Positions 53,508 to 63,966 of a stretch of DNA of 64,000 nucleotides are shown here, one piece after another; within the stretch, counting starts at the first letter, position 1; the number at the start of each line of letters is the position of its first letter. Under the pieces are notes generated by a model. It was not told where the DNA came from. It did not search any database and saw nothing but the letters and a program-made list of their open reading frames with translations. Source of the DNA: Flavobacterium sp. (GTDB lineage Bacteria > Bacteroidota > Bacteroidia > Flavobacteriales > Flavobacteriaceae); NCBI GenBank assembly GCA_018401995.1, contig JAGYJR010000001.1, positions 127,534 to 191,533 on the forward strand, written 5' to 3'. The translations under genes were made by a program, and so were the position numbers.

Positions 53508-55121
53508 TTATGCTAACATAGTAACTGGGTTTTCTAAAAACTGTCTTAATGTTTGTAAAAACTGAGCTCCTGTTGCACCATCTACTGTTCTGTGATCACA
53601 AGCTAAAGTAACTGTCATGGTATTACCAACAACAATTTGACCGTTTTTCACCACTGGTTTTTCTTCGATTGCACCAACAGACAAAATAGCTGAATTAGGT
53701 TGGTTAATAATTGAAGTGAATGATTGAATACCAAACATTCCTAGATTAGAAACGGTAAAAGTACTACCTTCCATTTCAGCTGGAGTTAGTTTTTTGTTTT
53801 TAGCTTTTCCTGCCAAATCTTTAACTGAGGCACCAATTTGAGATAAACTCATTTGGTCTGTAAAATTTAAAACTGGAACCACTAGTCCATCTTCAACTGC
53901 AACTGCAACACCAATGTTCACATGATGATTAATAATCATAGCATCTTCTCTCCATTGCGAATTTACTTGCGGATGTTTTTTCAATGCCATTGCACAAGCT
54001 TTAACAACCATATCATTGAAAGAAACTTTAGTATCTGGAACGGTATTTATTACAGCTCTAGATTTCATAGCTTCGTCCATTGCTACTTCAATTGTTAAGT
54101 AGTAATGTGGAGCTGTGAATTTAGATTCTCCCAAGCGACGCGCAATGGTTTTACGCATTTGTGAGTTTTTAATTTCTTCTTGGAAAATTTCTCCAGCAGG
54201 CACAAATGGTTTCACAGTTGATGAAGCTTGAGAACCCTCTACTCCACTCGAAGCAACAGCATTAGAAACTGTAGAAGGCGTAAAGTTTTCAACATCGCTT
54301 TTTACAATTCTTCCATTTTCACCTGAACCTTTTACTTGAGCAAGGTTGATTCCTTTATCTTGAGCAATTTTCTTAGCCAATGGCGATGCAAATATTCTTG
54401 AATCAGAATTATTTGTCGTATGTTGTTGATTGTTTGTTGTTTCTGTTTTAACAACTGCTTTTTCTTCTTGTTTTGGAGCTGCAACAGTTCCACCTGATTT
54501 GAAATTGGCAATAATTCCAGAAACATCTGTTCCTTCAGGACCTAAGATTGCTAAAATACTATCAACTGGTGCGGATTCACCTTCATTGATTCCTACATAT
54601 AATAAAGTTCCTTCATTAAACGATTCGAATTCCATGGTAGCTTTATCTGTTTCGATTTCAGCTAAAATATCTCCTTCGCTTACTTTATCTCCTACTTTCT
54701 TCAACCAAGTTGCTACAGTTCCATCTGTCATGGTATCGCTCAAACGCGGCATGGTTACCACTTTCACATTGGATGGAATCTCGACTGCGATAGATTTGAC
54801 AGATTTAGCTTCTTCTTCCACTTTTTCTTCTTTAGTTTCAGCTGGAGCAGCTCCTCCATTTAACAATCCACTAATATCTTCTCCTTCTTTTCCAATGATT
54901 GCTAATAATGCATCTACCGAAGCTGTTTCGCCTTCTTGTATACCAATATGCAATAAAGTTCCTTCGTTAAACGATTCAAACTCCATTGTCGCTTTATCAG
55001 TTTCAATTTCAGCTAAAATATCGCCTTCTTTGATTTTATCTCCTACTTTTTTAAGCCATGTTGCTACGGTACCTTCAGTCATGGTGTCGCTCAAACGCGG
55101 CATTGTAATTACTGTTGCCAT
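53508..55121 (-). CDS. pdhC: Pyruvate dehydrogenase E2, dihydrolipoamide acetyltransferase
   Basis: 537 residues: two lipoyl domains (lipoyl Lys43 and Lys160, both in EIETDKATMEFES), Ala/Glu-rich linkers, peripheral subunit-binding domain (ASPLAKKIAQDKG, GSGENGRIVKSDVENF) and the acyltransferase core with DHRTVDGATGAQFL at the end. The two lipoyl domains are nearly identical, a recent-looking tandem duplication. It lies 5 bp after pdhA; E1-beta and E3 must be elsewhere. Confidence 0.96.
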   Translation of the reverse strand: MATVITMPRLSDTMTEGTVATWLKKVGDKIKEGDILAEIETDKATMEFESFNEGTLLHIGIQEGETASVDALLAIIGKEGEDISGLLNGGAAPAETKEEKVEEEAKSVKSIAVEIPSNVKVVTMPRLSDTMTDGTVATWLKKVGDKVSEGDILAEIETDKATMEFESFNEGTLLYVGINEGESAPVDSILAILGPEGTDVSGIIANFKSGGTVAAPKQEEKAVVKTETTNNQQHTTNNSDSRIFASPLAKKIAQDKGINLAQVKGSGENGRIVKSDVENFTPSTVSNAVASSGVEGSQASSTVKPFVPAGEIFQEEIKNSQMRKTIARRLGESKFTAPHYYLTIEVAMDEAMKSRAVINTVPDTKVSFNDMVVKACAMALKKHPQVNSQWREDAMIINHHVNIGVAVAVEDGLVVPVLNFTDQMSLSQIGASVKDLAGKAKNKKLTPAEMEGSTFTVSNLGMFGIQSFTSIINQPNSAILSVGAIEEKPVVKNGQIVVGNTMTVTLACDHRTVDGATGAQFLQTLRQFLENPVTMLA

Positions 55122-55126
55122 ACTGC

Positions 55127-56125
55127 TTATAATTTATGAGGTAAAAATGGATAATTTTCTTGTTCGTACACCACATCATACATCACATTTAAATCTGGAT
55201 AAGGTGACTCTTCCGCAAATTTTTCGCACTCATCAACCAAGTCTTTCACTCTTTGGTCAATAGCTTCAATTTCTGCTTCTGTAGCGTAATTATTTTCTTT
55301 GATGATATCCAAAACTTGAGTAATTGGATCTATTTTTTTGTATTCTTCTACTTCTTCTTTCGTTCTGTAATGTTGCGCATCCGACATAGAGTGACCTCTG
55401 TAACGATACGTTTTCATTTCCAAGAATGTTGGTCCATCACCACGACGCGCTCTTTCGATAGCTTCATGCATGGCTTCCGCCACTTTGATTGGATTCATTG
55501 CATCAACTGGACCACAAGGCATTTCGTAACCCAAACCTAATTTCCAAATATCAGTATGATTAGCCGTTCTTTCTACTGAAGTTCCCATAGCATAACCGTT
55601 ATTTTCAACGATAAAAACTACTGGTAATTTCCATAACATAGCCATATTAAAAGTCTCATGCAAAGAACCTTGACGAGCTGCACCATCACCAAAATAAGTC
55701 ATGGTAACTCCACCAGTTTCAAAATATTTATCTGCAAATGCCAAACCAGCACCTAATGGAATTTGACCTCCAACAATACCATGTCCGCCATAAAAACCGT
55801 GTTCTTTAGAAAAAATGTGCATAGAACCCCCTAAACCTTGAGACGTTCCTGTTGCTTTTCCTAATAATTCAGCCATTACTCTTCTTGGATCCACACCCAT
55901 ACCAATAGGTTGTACGTGATTTCTATAAGCCGTAATCATTTTATCTTTGGATAAATCCATTGCATGTAAAGCTCCAGCTAAAACCGCTTCTTGACCGTTA
56001 TATAAATGAAGAAATCCTCTTACTTTTTGTTGGATATATAAAGCAGCTAATCTGTCTTCAAATTTTCTCCAAAGCTGCATGTCTTCGTACCATTTTAGGT
56101 AAACTTCTTTTGTTATTGGCTTCAT
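55127..56125 (-). CDS. pdhA: Pyruvate dehydrogenase E1 alpha subunit
   Basis: 332 residues. TPP-binding motif GDGAARQGSLHETFNMAM...VENN, the phosphorylation-loop-like YRYRGHSMSDAQHYR segment, and the N-terminal LYIQQKVRGFLHLYNGQEA typical of the E1-alpha chain. Works with a separate E1-beta to decarboxylate pyruvate and acetylate the E2 lipoyl groups. Confidence 0.95.
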   Translation of the reverse strand: MKPITKEVYLKWYEDMQLWRKFEDRLAALYIQQKVRGFLHLYNGQEAVLAGALHAMDLSKDKMITAYRNHVQPIGMGVDPRRVMAELLGKATGTSQGLGGSMHIFSKEHGFYGGHGIVGGQIPLGAGLAFADKYFETGGVTMTYFGDGAARQGSLHETFNMAMLWKLPVVFIVENNGYAMGTSVERTANHTDIWKLGLGYEMPCGPVDAMNPIKVAEAMHEAIERARRGDGPTFLEMKTYRYRGHSMSDAQHYRTKEEVEEYKKIDPITQVLDIIKENNYATEAEIEAIDQRVKDLVDECEKFAEESPYPDLNVMYDVVYEQENYPFLPHKL

Positions 56126-56195
56126 TCGTTTGTTAATTAAGTTGAAACACTCCTATTTGAGCATAAACTAAAACTTCTATTTTTTTTACAAAAAG

Positions 56196-56203
56196 CAAAA
56201 ATA
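56196..56203 (-). promoter_or_regulatory. Possible -7 box of pdhA-pdhC
   Basis: TATTTTTG on the minus strand fits TAnnTTTG, about 70 bp upstream of the pdhA ATG; the -33 element is weak. Confidence 0.45.
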
Positions 56204-56282
56204 CTACATAGAACCGTATTGAAAAAATTAATTGTTATCAATTTTGCGTTTTTTTATGACGATTTATCAAAAAGACAGCAAT

Positions 56283-56765
56283 CTACAAATAATTTTTATC
56301 AAACATGAAAGGCAGTAAATTTTTCAAGGAGTCGGATTGGTATATTTTCCCTTTTCCTCCCATAAATAAAATTTCTATTGGAGCATCTTGTTTAATTTCG
56401 TATTCCGCAATTGATTGTCGACAGGAACCACATGGCGGAATTGGCTGATCTAAATCTCTATCTTCTGGAGAAGCCGTAATGTATAGCTTTACAATTTTAG
56501 CTTCAGGATAATTTGCACCGGCATAAAAAATGGCTACTCGTTCCGCACACAAACCCGATGGATAAGCTGCATTTTCTTGGTTGGATCCCAAAACAACTTT
56601 TCCGTTATCTAAGAGTATTGCCGCACCAACGGTGAATTTAGAATAAGGAGCATAAGCTTTCTTTCTAGCAGCTATAGCTTGTTGCATTAATTCTTTGTCT
56701 GCCGTTTTCAAATCATCGATAGAATCAAAAATGGTAAACGTAGTTGTAAGTGAAATTTGCTTCAT
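56283..56765 (-). CDS. cdd: Cytidine deaminase
   Basis: 160 residues from ATG 56765 (MKQISLTTTFTIFDSIDDL); an ATG 27 bp upstream is possible but adds an unrelated leader. Zinc site: SGLCAERVAIFYAG (CAE) and PPCGSCRQSIAEY (PCxxC), the tetrameric homologue pattern. It deaminates cytidine and deoxycytidine for pyrimidine salvage. Confidence 0.93.
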   Translation of the reverse strand: MKQISLTTTFTIFDSIDDLKTADKELMQQAIAARKKAYAPYSKFTVGAAILLDNGKVVLGSNQENAAYPSGLCAERVAIFYAGANYPEAKIVKLYITASPEDRDLDQPIPPCGSCRQSIAEYEIKQDAPIEILFMGGKGKIYQSDSLKNLLPFMFDKNYL

Positions 56766-56832
56766 ATGTAAGGAAAAAAAATCCAAACTCATTAAAACGA
56801 ATTTGGATGTTTATTAATTTATTTATTTATCA

Positions 56833-58041
56833 TTAAAGTTCATCGTAAGAGTCACCAAAATTAAATGTCAAAGAGAAACGCAAGGTATTCTCTAATGGAT
56901 TTCTCACTTTAGAAGCAGAGAACAAATACGAAACATCAATTTTAACGATGTTGTATTTAAAACCAGCTCCAAGTGTGAAAAATTTTCTTGCCCCTTTTAA
57001 TTCGTGCTCATTGAAATATCCCATTCGTAAAGCAAACGAATCTTGGTACCAATACTCAGCACCCAATGCCCAAGTAAACTCTTTCAACTCTTCCGAAAAA
57101 CCATCTGGCGCATCATTAAATGATTTAAAAATACCGCTTGTCCATGAAGTCTTTCTGTATTCATTTTGAGCTGAAGTGTTAGCGTCATTTGCGGCTGCAA
57201 TTTCAGACGGAGAAATTGTACCATCATCATCTAAGTCAGTAGGTTGAATAATTGCAGGAGGTGTTGGCACAAGCAGTTTAGTTACTTCAGCGGTAACACT
57301 TACTTTATTGTATTCATCAAAAATAAAATCAAATCCTCCTCCAAGTCTTAAATTAGCAGGTAAAAAATTATCGTTAAACTCATCATTATCATAGCTGATT
57401 TTTGGTCCCATATTTTGGAAATTAAACCCAGCTCTCCATCTACCATTAAAATCATCATATGCAATTTCTTCCGATTGATAATATCCTGCAATATCTACTG
57501 CAAAAGTTGTTGCCGCAGAAGCATCCGTTGTTCCATCTGGAATTCTTAAAGCAGAGCGAATAAATCGTCCTCCAACTGCCATTGAAAAGCGCTCACTAAG
57601 TTTTAAAGAATAAGATAAATCTACCGCTAATTCATTAGGATTTACAACCCTTGGCACCTCATTTGGATCACCAGTTTCACGCAACTCAATATCTCCTAGA
57701 CCAAAAAAACGAAAAGAACCAGCAAAAGCACTTCTCTCATTTAATTTATTATAATAAGTCAATTGTCCTAACGAGATATCATTGGCGATACTAGTTAAAT
57801 AAGGCGTATAACTCACAGAAAAACCATGTTCTTGTAAAGCAAAAGCATATTTTGCGGGGTTATATTGTTGAGAAAACGCATCAGCAGATGTAGCTACTCC
57901 CATATCCGCTAAACCAGCAGAACGCGCATCAGCAGCAATTAATAGGAATGGAACTCCAGTTGTTATAGGCCTTAAATTTTCCTGCGCAGTTAAGTTTTGA
58001 CTTACAATTATAAAAGCTATCAATAAAGCAATCTTCTTCAT
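56833..58041 (-). CDS. porV: Type IX secretion outer membrane protein PorV
   Basis: 402 residues, signal peptide MKKIALLIAFIIVSQNLTAQ, then ITTGVPFLLIAADARSAGLADMGVATS, the PorV/FadL-like opening. The body is a predicted beta-barrel with a C-terminal F-rich strand (NTLRFSLTFNFGDSYDEL). PorV shuttles type IX cargo from the translocon to the PorU sortase. The gene order porV-porU-gldJ is conserved in Flavobacterium. Confidence 0.95.
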   Translation of the reverse strand: MKKIALLIAFIIVSQNLTAQENLRPITTGVPFLLIAADARSAGLADMGVATSADAFSQQYNPAKYAFALQEHGFSVSYTPYLTSIANDISLGQLTYYNKLNERSAFAGSFRFFGLGDIELRETGDPNEVPRVVNPNELAVDLSYSLKLSERFSMAVGGRFIRSALRIPDGTTDASAATTFAVDIAGYYQSEEIAYDDFNGRWRAGFNFQNMGPKISYDNDEFNDNFLPANLRLGGGFDFIFDEYNKVSVTAEVTKLLVPTPPAIIQPTDLDDDGTISPSEIAAANDANTSAQNEYRKTSWTSGIFKSFNDAPDGFSEELKEFTWALGAEYWYQDSFALRMGYFNEHELKGARKFFTLGAGFKYNIVKIDVSYLFSASKVRNPLENTLRFSLTFNFGDSYDEL

Positions 58042-58062
58042 TTGGGTATTTTATTAATTTGA

Positions 58063-58092
58063 CAAATATACTATTTTATTAAAGTATTACAA
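58063..58092 (-). promoter_or_regulatory. Promoter of porV inside the 3' end of porU
   Basis: Minus strand: TTG (58092-58090), 19 bases, TATATTTG (58070-58063), then 21 bp to the porV ATG. The -33 element lies in the last codons of porU. Confidence 0.75.
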
Positions 58093-61000
58093 GTTTCTCA
58101 TATTTTTCTGCTTTAGATCCAGTTAAGCTAGAACGAACAGTTAATTTATATACATAAACGCCTTTTCCTATTCGGTCTCCAAAGTCATCTCGTCCATCCC
58201 AAGTAATTTCTCTACACAAAAAACCATCAGTTACTACTTGTTGGTTTATTGTTTTTACTACTTTCCCTGTAATTGTTAAAATTTGCACCTGCACATCTAA
58301 AGGCTCAAAAGGGCGATTGTGGTTAAACCAAAACTCCGTATAACTCACAAAAGGATTTGGATAATTCAACACACGTTCCAATCGCAAACCTTCATCTGAA
58401 CAAACCGCATTAAACTGAATTTCTGCAGTAATTAAATTATTATAAACATCAAACGCTTTAAATAGAATGGTATGAACTCCTGGAGACAAATCTCGAAGTG
58501 GAAATCGCACTCTACCTCTTGTGTAATCATCATTTTCAGTTTCATAATAATCATTCAAAATATAAGGATTGGCTTCATCTCCGTCTAATATTGCAACTAT
58601 ATCATGTCCAATTCCACTTGCTGTGTTTATACCATTTTCGTCTTCTAAAAAGGCTAAAAAAATTGGCGAACAATTTGTAATTCCTCCAGAAACAAAACTT
58701 TCATCATTCATAAACAATCGAACTGTTGGTGGTGTATTGTCTGTAGGAGCATTTACGTTAACACCTCCAATTTGGATTGTTCTATCGAAACCTGTCTGAT
58801 CTTCTAATTGAGTTCCAGGTCTTTTAGCATAGAAACTAATTTTTCCATTACCAATTGGGATTCTAATATCTTGAGGCACAACAAAACTTAATTCAAATAA
58901 TCCATTATTAACAGAAGCATTGCCTCTAAAAATCGTTTCTCCAAGGGTTACAAAATTCATTTTAATTAATTGCCCAGCAGGAAAAAAGTTTCCCATAATT
59001 GAAAATCCTCCGGGACTTGGAGCAGAAACAAAATCGTTAGCCAATGTTTCACGATTTATATCTTTATCAAAAATTTGAACTGCTAAATCACCATTATAGT
59101 CACTAATAATATTATCACTCTCATCTACCACTTGCCCACTAATTTTCATTAAATTTAGAGCTTGAAAAACAGGCAGAGGACTTGTAATTGGAATGTCATT
59201 AACCGCTGTTAAAATCACCTTCTGTTTTGGAATAGCTAGTTTCATAGCAGGGTCTCCGATGAAAGAAATAACTCTACGATTATCAGATGTTCCAGGCAAC
59301 AACTTTGATCGTCTCAAAGCTTCTGCTATTGTAGGATAATTATTTGAACCAAAAGCATACAACTCTTGACTTAAATAATTATTCATAATTAAACCTGTGC
59401 TTACACCAATTTGTCTTGTAGTTGCAATCAAAGCAATAGCACCTCCTTCTTTATTCCAATACATAAACTCACCTCCTGTTTGTCTATTTGGATCATCAAA
59501 ACGAGTGAATTCACATGTAATAGTAATGAATAGTGGATAACGGTAACGGTTTCTCAAGTTTTGGGCATCTAGCTTTTCAAACAAGCGTTCTCTAGCTAAA
59601 AATTCTTCATTTCCATGTCCAAAATAATTAAAAACCAGCGCCCCCAAATCTAAGGCGTCTAAAAACTCATTCTTCCCTTGAGGATATCGATCTCCACCTG
59701 CTGCAACTTGTTGAATGTAAGCATCTGTATGGATTTTTTTTACATTTACAAATGGCTTTTGAGCTACTAGATTATCTGCCAAATCATCCAATCGAAATTG
59801 CAATGTAGCATCTGTTAAATTATCTGCGTCATCAGAATAAATAACATAATTATTTCTCCATCGACCGTAAGAAGGCTCTGCGTGGTATTCAATAATTTTA
59901 TTTACCATTTCTTGGGCTTGTTGAGGACTTGAAACTAACATCCTTCCAACGGCAATATCAATTCCATCTACACCACTTAGCATTGGACCTTCATCATCAT
60001 CCATTAAACCAAAAAAATCATCCGACATAAAGGAACTAAACAACGACATATTTGAGACGTTATTGGTTTCCGATGCATTAGGATTAAATCCATGAAAAAT
60101 TGGCACTATATTAGTATTATTGAATACTCTGTTTTTATAATCATATGAAGCATCACCAAAAAGATTCACATACTTAACTCTATTTTCTGGAACAGATGCA
60201 TTCCAATACACATAGCGAATAAAATTCCTAATAGCTCCAACGTCTTGTTTTCCAGAACTAAACTCATGATAAATAGATTCTAATGTAACAACTTTAACGA
60301 CTAGACCGGAGTTATTCCTATGAAAATTTGCTAATGTTTCTGCTTGATTTCTATAGTTTAGTGGAGTTATTATTAAATAATCAATGTCTTCAAAAGAATT
60401 ATTTTGATTATTAAATATTGTACCTTTTAAATTTTGGTTTTGAACCAAAGCATTAGCTTCTCTCAGGGGTAAAAAAACATCTGACTCATCAATAGCGATA
60501 TATTTTTTTGGAATACCAAGTGGAACTTTAAAAGAAAAATTAGATTGATTTGCATTAACATACCTTTGCACATTGAATATATCAGACACATCCCAAACTT
60601 GAGAAATAGCACTTGCATTAGAGACAATATATTCACCAACTCCTATATTTACTTCTTGTTCATCGTTATAAAATTCAAATTGTTTTCCATAGCCTGTTAA
60701 ATTTCGTGTTACATTCAACTGTATAAAGTCTAAATAACCGTTTGAAGATGGAACACCACCATTGGCATATTCTAAGTCAATTGTAACTGTTGAAGTTGTA
60801 GAATTGAAACTCGTATTAAGAGCTGATTCAAAACCTTCAATTCCACTTCCAGGAGTTAATGCAAAGAAAGAAATATTTCCAATGTTTTGATTATTAGCAC
60901 TAATAGCAAAAGATGTATTTCCAAACGACTTAGAAGCTAAATTAATTTTGGCAATAATGGGTTCTGAAGTTATTAAATTAGGGAATTCAAAAGTAAAACT

Positions 61001-61999
61001 TTGACTCGGATTAATATTAAATTGCTCTCCAAACCATCTCCTTCCTACTTTACCAACATTTACCAAATCTTTTTCATAAGTGAACTTTTGATTAAAAACG
61101 GAGAAAGTCAAATCTGGCAAAGCCGTTGGCTGGACCGCATCTTGAATTCTTTTTCCAGCACCACCAGAATTGGTTACATAATAATACGCTCTATCAGAAA
61201 ACAAATTAACACTTGTTAAACTCTCATTATTCCAAACATCAACTCCTTCGGCATAAAATAAAATATAATCATTATCGTTAAATACACCGTCAGCTTCTCC
61301 AATAAATTGAATTGAATTTTCTTCCAAATCAATCGGATATGATGTACTATTCAACAAAGGAACCATTCTTCCGCCAGCACCATAAATTTTAATATTTCTT
61401 GGATCAACATTAACATTCATTCCTAAGGATTGAAGAAACTGTTTTGAAATACGATAAATTCCAGATTTTTCAACATAAAACCGATACCAATTACCAGAAG
61501 ATAATACAGAATTAGCGACCGAAAATGTTTGATTGGCAATTATTGATCTTCCAGCAATATTTTGGTAATTAAAATCATATTTAAACGACACAACTCTCTT
61601 GTACGTGTTTCCTTCCTTTATAATAGGTGAGAAAACCAAAAGAGCTTTATATTCACCTCGAGCAGAAAAACTTTCAATTGTAGCCTCAATAGAAGAAGGA
61701 ATGTATTTTTTTTCTAGGTCGAACAACTCGTTTTCTGTAATGTTTTGGTACTGTATATTTTCTACTCGTAAAGAAGAAACATCAATTTTACCATTAACAT
61801 TAAAAAGCTCTTTATATGATATATTCTTGGAAGTAACATCTACAGAAAAATGCAAACTAGCAAAAACAGGATACTTGAAAGTAAAATCTTTCTCAATATA
61901 TTGTTCTGAACCAATCCAATCTAATGAAACATTTCTTACGTTTTGGGAACAAATCGCAAATGGAAATAAAAACAGAAAAAAAAAATAAATATTCTTCAT
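58079..61999 (-). CDS. porU: Type IX secretion sortase PorU
   Basis: 1306 residues from ATG 61999 (MKNIYFFFLFLFPFAICSQ signal peptide). The gingipain-like C25 protease domain lies about residues 560-930, with catalytic His in FNYFGHGNEEF and Cys in FITITCEFTRFDD. It ends with a beta-domain resembling a sorting tail (NYPNPFVSYTEFWFNHN, ITGKVVKTI, DDFGDRIGKGVYVYKL). It removes the sorting tail of type IX cargo and anchors it to the surface. Divergent from gldJ. Confidence 0.95.
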   Translation of the reverse strand: MKNIYFFFLFLFPFAICSQNVRNVSLDWIGSEQYIEKDFTFKYPVFASLHFSVDVTSKNISYKELFNVNGKIDVSSLRVENIQYQNITENELFDLEKKYIPSSIEATIESFSARGEYKALLVFSPIIKEGNTYKRVVSFKYDFNYQNIAGRSIIANQTFSVANSVLSSGNWYRFYVEKSGIYRISKQFLQSLGMNVNVDPRNIKIYGAGGRMVPLLNSTSYPIDLEENSIQFIGEADGVFNDNDYILFYAEGVDVWNNESLTSVNLFSDRAYYYVTNSGGAGKRIQDAVQPTALPDLTFSVFNQKFTYEKDLVNVGKVGRRWFGEQFNINPSQSFTFEFPNLITSEPIIAKINLASKSFGNTSFAISANNQNIGNISFFALTPGSGIEGFESALNTSFNSTTSTVTIDLEYANGGVPSSNGYLDFIQLNVTRNLTGYGKQFEFYNDEQEVNIGVGEYIVSNASAISQVWDVSDIFNVQRYVNANQSNFSFKVPLGIPKKYIAIDESDVFLPLREANALVQNQNLKGTIFNNQNNSFEDIDYLIITPLNYRNQAETLANFHRNNSGLVVKVVTLESIYHEFSSGKQDVGAIRNFIRYVYWNASVPENRVKYVNLFGDASYDYKNRVFNNTNIVPIFHGFNPNASETNNVSNMSLFSSFMSDDFFGLMDDDEGPMLSGVDGIDIAVGRMLVSSPQQAQEMVNKIIEYHAEPSYGRWRNNYVIYSDDADNLTDATLQFRLDDLADNLVAQKPFVNVKKIHTDAYIQQVAAGGDRYPQGKNEFLDALDLGALVFNYFGHGNEEFLARERLFEKLDAQNLRNRYRYPLFITITCEFTRFDDPNRQTGGEFMYWNKEGGAIALIATTRQIGVSTGLIMNNYLSQELYAFGSNNYPTIAEALRRSKLLPGTSDNRRVISFIGDPAMKLAIPKQKVILTAVNDIPITSPLPVFQALNLMKISGQVVDESDNIISDYNGDLAVQIFDKDINRETLANDFVSAPSPGGFSIMGNFFPAGQLIKMNFVTLGETIFRGNASVNNGLFELSFVVPQDIRIPIGNGKISFYAKRPGTQLEDQTGFDRTIQIGGVNVNAPTDNTPPTVRLFMNDESFVSGGITNCSPIFLAFLEDENGINTASGIGHDIVAILDGDEANPYILNDYYETENDDYTRGRVRFPLRDLSPGVHTILFKAFDVYNNLITAEIQFNAVCSDEGLRLERVLNYPNPFVSYTEFWFNHNRPFEPLDVQVQILTITGKVVKTINQQVVTDGFLCREITWDGRDDFGDRIGKGVYVYKLTVRSSLTGSKAEKYEKLVIL

Positions 62000-62152
62000 C
62001 AACAATTAAACGCACATTAAATACATATATTACAAAGAGAGAAAAAAAAATTATTATTAACTAATTTATACAATAAAAAAAGATAAAATTCGTTGTAGAA
62101 TTATTAGTTTTAACAAAAAATTAATTTTTTTTACATTTTTTTAAAAACATGT

Positions 62153-62181
62153 TGCATTTTAATACTTAATTATTATCTTGC
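62153..62181 (+). promoter_or_regulatory. Promoter of gldJ
   Basis: TTG (62153-62155), 19 bases, TATCTTG (62175-62181), 26 bp before the ATG; the -7 box is one T short of consensus. The rest of the 208-bp porU-gldJ gap is AT-rich with no other structure. Confidence 0.65.
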
Positions 62182-62207
62182 GACACTAAATTATTACCTA
62201 CTAAAGT

Positions 62208-63902
62208 ATGAAACTTAAGAACATTATGACTTTAAAATTGTTGCTTGCATTATCAGTAGCAATAGGTTTTACAAGCTGTAGCAAAAGTTCTGGAACTAAA
62301 GGTGGTTCTAGAGCTACAGGATGGAAAATTAACGACAAGAATGGTGGTTTTCAACACAATTCTAAATTTAAAAAACAAGAGACTCCTCCAGGAATGGTTC
62401 CAGTAGAAGGTGGTACATTCACTATGGGTAAAGTACAAGACGACCCTATGCATGATTGGAATAATTCCCCAAATCAGCAACACGTACAGTCTTTCTTCAT
62501 GGATGAAACTGAGGTAACTAACTTAATGTATACTGAATATTTATTTTGGTTAAAAACAGTTTTCCCTCCTGAAGATGAAAATTATGAAAACATTTACACA
62601 GGCGCTATACCAGACACTTTGGTTTGGAGAAATCGTTTAGGATATAATGAAACAATGACTAACAACTACTTGAGACATCCTGCTTATTCAGAATATCCAG
62701 TAGTTGGCGTAAACTGGATTCAAGCTACTGAATTCAGCAAATGGAGAACCGATCGCGTTAACGAAAATATCTTAGAAAGAAGCGGCTACTTGAAAAAAGA
62801 CGCTAAAATTAAAGATGTTACAGCTGAAACTTCTTTTAACACTGATACTTATTTAGCAGCTCCTACTCAAACTTTTGGAGGTAAAGAAGATGTAGTTTTG
62901 AAAAAAGAATTGAACGGAGGAAGAAGAGTTCCTGCTGACACAGCTAAGAACGTTTACGCTCAAAGAAATTCAGGTTTAATTTTACCAGAATTTAGACTTC
63001 CAACTGAAGCAGAATGGGAATATGCAGCTTTGGCATTGGTAGGAAATAGAGAGTACAACATTTATAAAGGACAAAAGAAATATCCTTGGAGTGGACAATA
63101 CACTCGTTCTGGCAAGAGACAATATAGAGGCGACCAACTAGCTAACTTTAAACAAGGAAAAGGAGACTACGGAGGAATTGCAGGATGGTCAGATGATGGA
63201 GCTGATATTACAAATAAAGTAAAATCATATCCTCCAAATGATTTCGGTTTATATGATATGGCTGGAAATGTTGCAGAATGGGTACAAGATGTATACAGAC
63301 CAATGGTTGATGACGAAGCAAATGACTTCAACTACTTTAGAGGTAATGTTTACATGAAAAATAAAATCGGTGAAGATGGTTTAGTAGAAATTGTAACTAC
63401 GGACAATATCAAATACGATACTTTAAGCAATGGTAAAATTATCGCAAGAAATATGCCAGGTCAAATTGCACAAGTACCTGTTGATGAAAATGAAACTTAT
63501 CTTAGAACACAATTCTCAACATCTGACAACAGAAACTACAGAGACGGTGACAGATCATCTACAAGATACTTCAATTTCGGAACTTCTGAAGAAGAAAACG
63601 AAGGCAAAGATGACAAATTCAGAATGTATGAATCACCTAAACACAGCATAACTGTTGACGATAGCACAGGTGTTATGGTTAAGAAATTTGATAAATCAAA
63701 TGATCGTACAACTTTAGTTAATGATGATGTAAGAGTTTACAAAGGTGGATCATGGAGAGACAGAGCATATTGGTTAGACCCTGCTTCTAGAAGATATTTC
63801 CCTCAAGATATGGCAACTGATTACATTGGATTTAGAAATGCAATGTCTAAAGTAGGTCCAAAATCTGATAAAAAATCACCTAGAGGTAACCCAAAACAAT
63901 AA
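62208..63902 (+). CDS. gldJ: Gliding motility lipoprotein GldJ
   Basis: 564 residues. Lipoprotein signal ending at Cys24 (VAIGFTSC). The body is a sulfatase-modifying-factor (FGE) fold: MVPVEGGTFTMGKV, FFMDETEVTNLMY, FRLPTEAEWEYAA, DMAGNVAEWVQDVY and a C-terminal KGGSWRDRAYWLDPASRR...IGFRNAMS. GldJ is needed for gliding and for stability of GldK/type IX components. Two long insertions (about residues 195-250 and 375-490) distinguish it from enzymatic FGE. Confidence 0.96.
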   Translation: MKLKNIMTLKLLLALSVAIGFTSCSKSSGTKGGSRATGWKINDKNGGFQHNSKFKKQETPPGMVPVEGGTFTMGKVQDDPMHDWNNSPNQQHVQSFFMDETEVTNLMYTEYLFWLKTVFPPEDENYENIYTGAIPDTLVWRNRLGYNETMTNNYLRHPAYSEYPVVGVNWIQATEFSKWRTDRVNENILERSGYLKKDAKIKDVTAETSFNTDTYLAAPTQTFGGKEDVVLKKELNGGRRVPADTAKNVYAQRNSGLILPEFRLPTEAEWEYAALALVGNREYNIYKGQKKYPWSGQYTRSGKRQYRGDQLANFKQGKGDYGGIAGWSDDGADITNKVKSYPPNDFGLYDMAGNVAEWVQDVYRPMVDDEANDFNYFRGNVYMKNKIGEDGLVEIVTTDNIKYDTLSNGKIIARNMPGQIAQVPVDENETYLRTQFSTSDNRNYRDGDRSSTRYFNFGTSEEENEGKDDKFRMYESPKHSITVDDSTGVMVKKFDKSNDRTTLVNDDVRVYKGGSWRDRAYWLDPASRRYFPQDMATDYIGFRNAMSKVGPKSDKKSPRGNPKQ

Positions 63903-63922
63903 TTTCATACAAGTAATATTTT

Positions 63923-63952
63923 AAAAGCCCTTTTTCGAAAGGGCTTTTTTTA
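63923..63952 (+). terminator. Terminator after gldJ
   Basis: AAAAGCCCTTT-TTCG-AAAGGGCTTTT, an 11-bp stem with a stable UUCG loop and a T-run. Confidence 0.93.
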
Positions 63953-63966
63953 TTACCTTCGTTTCC

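Noticed and set aside
54430..55263. A 277-codon open frame on the plus strand opposite pdhC
   Set aside because: It is antisense to the two lipoyl domains; the repeated codon pattern of the duplicated domains keeps the opposite frame open. The translation is Ser/Pro-rich and itself duplicated, with no domain.
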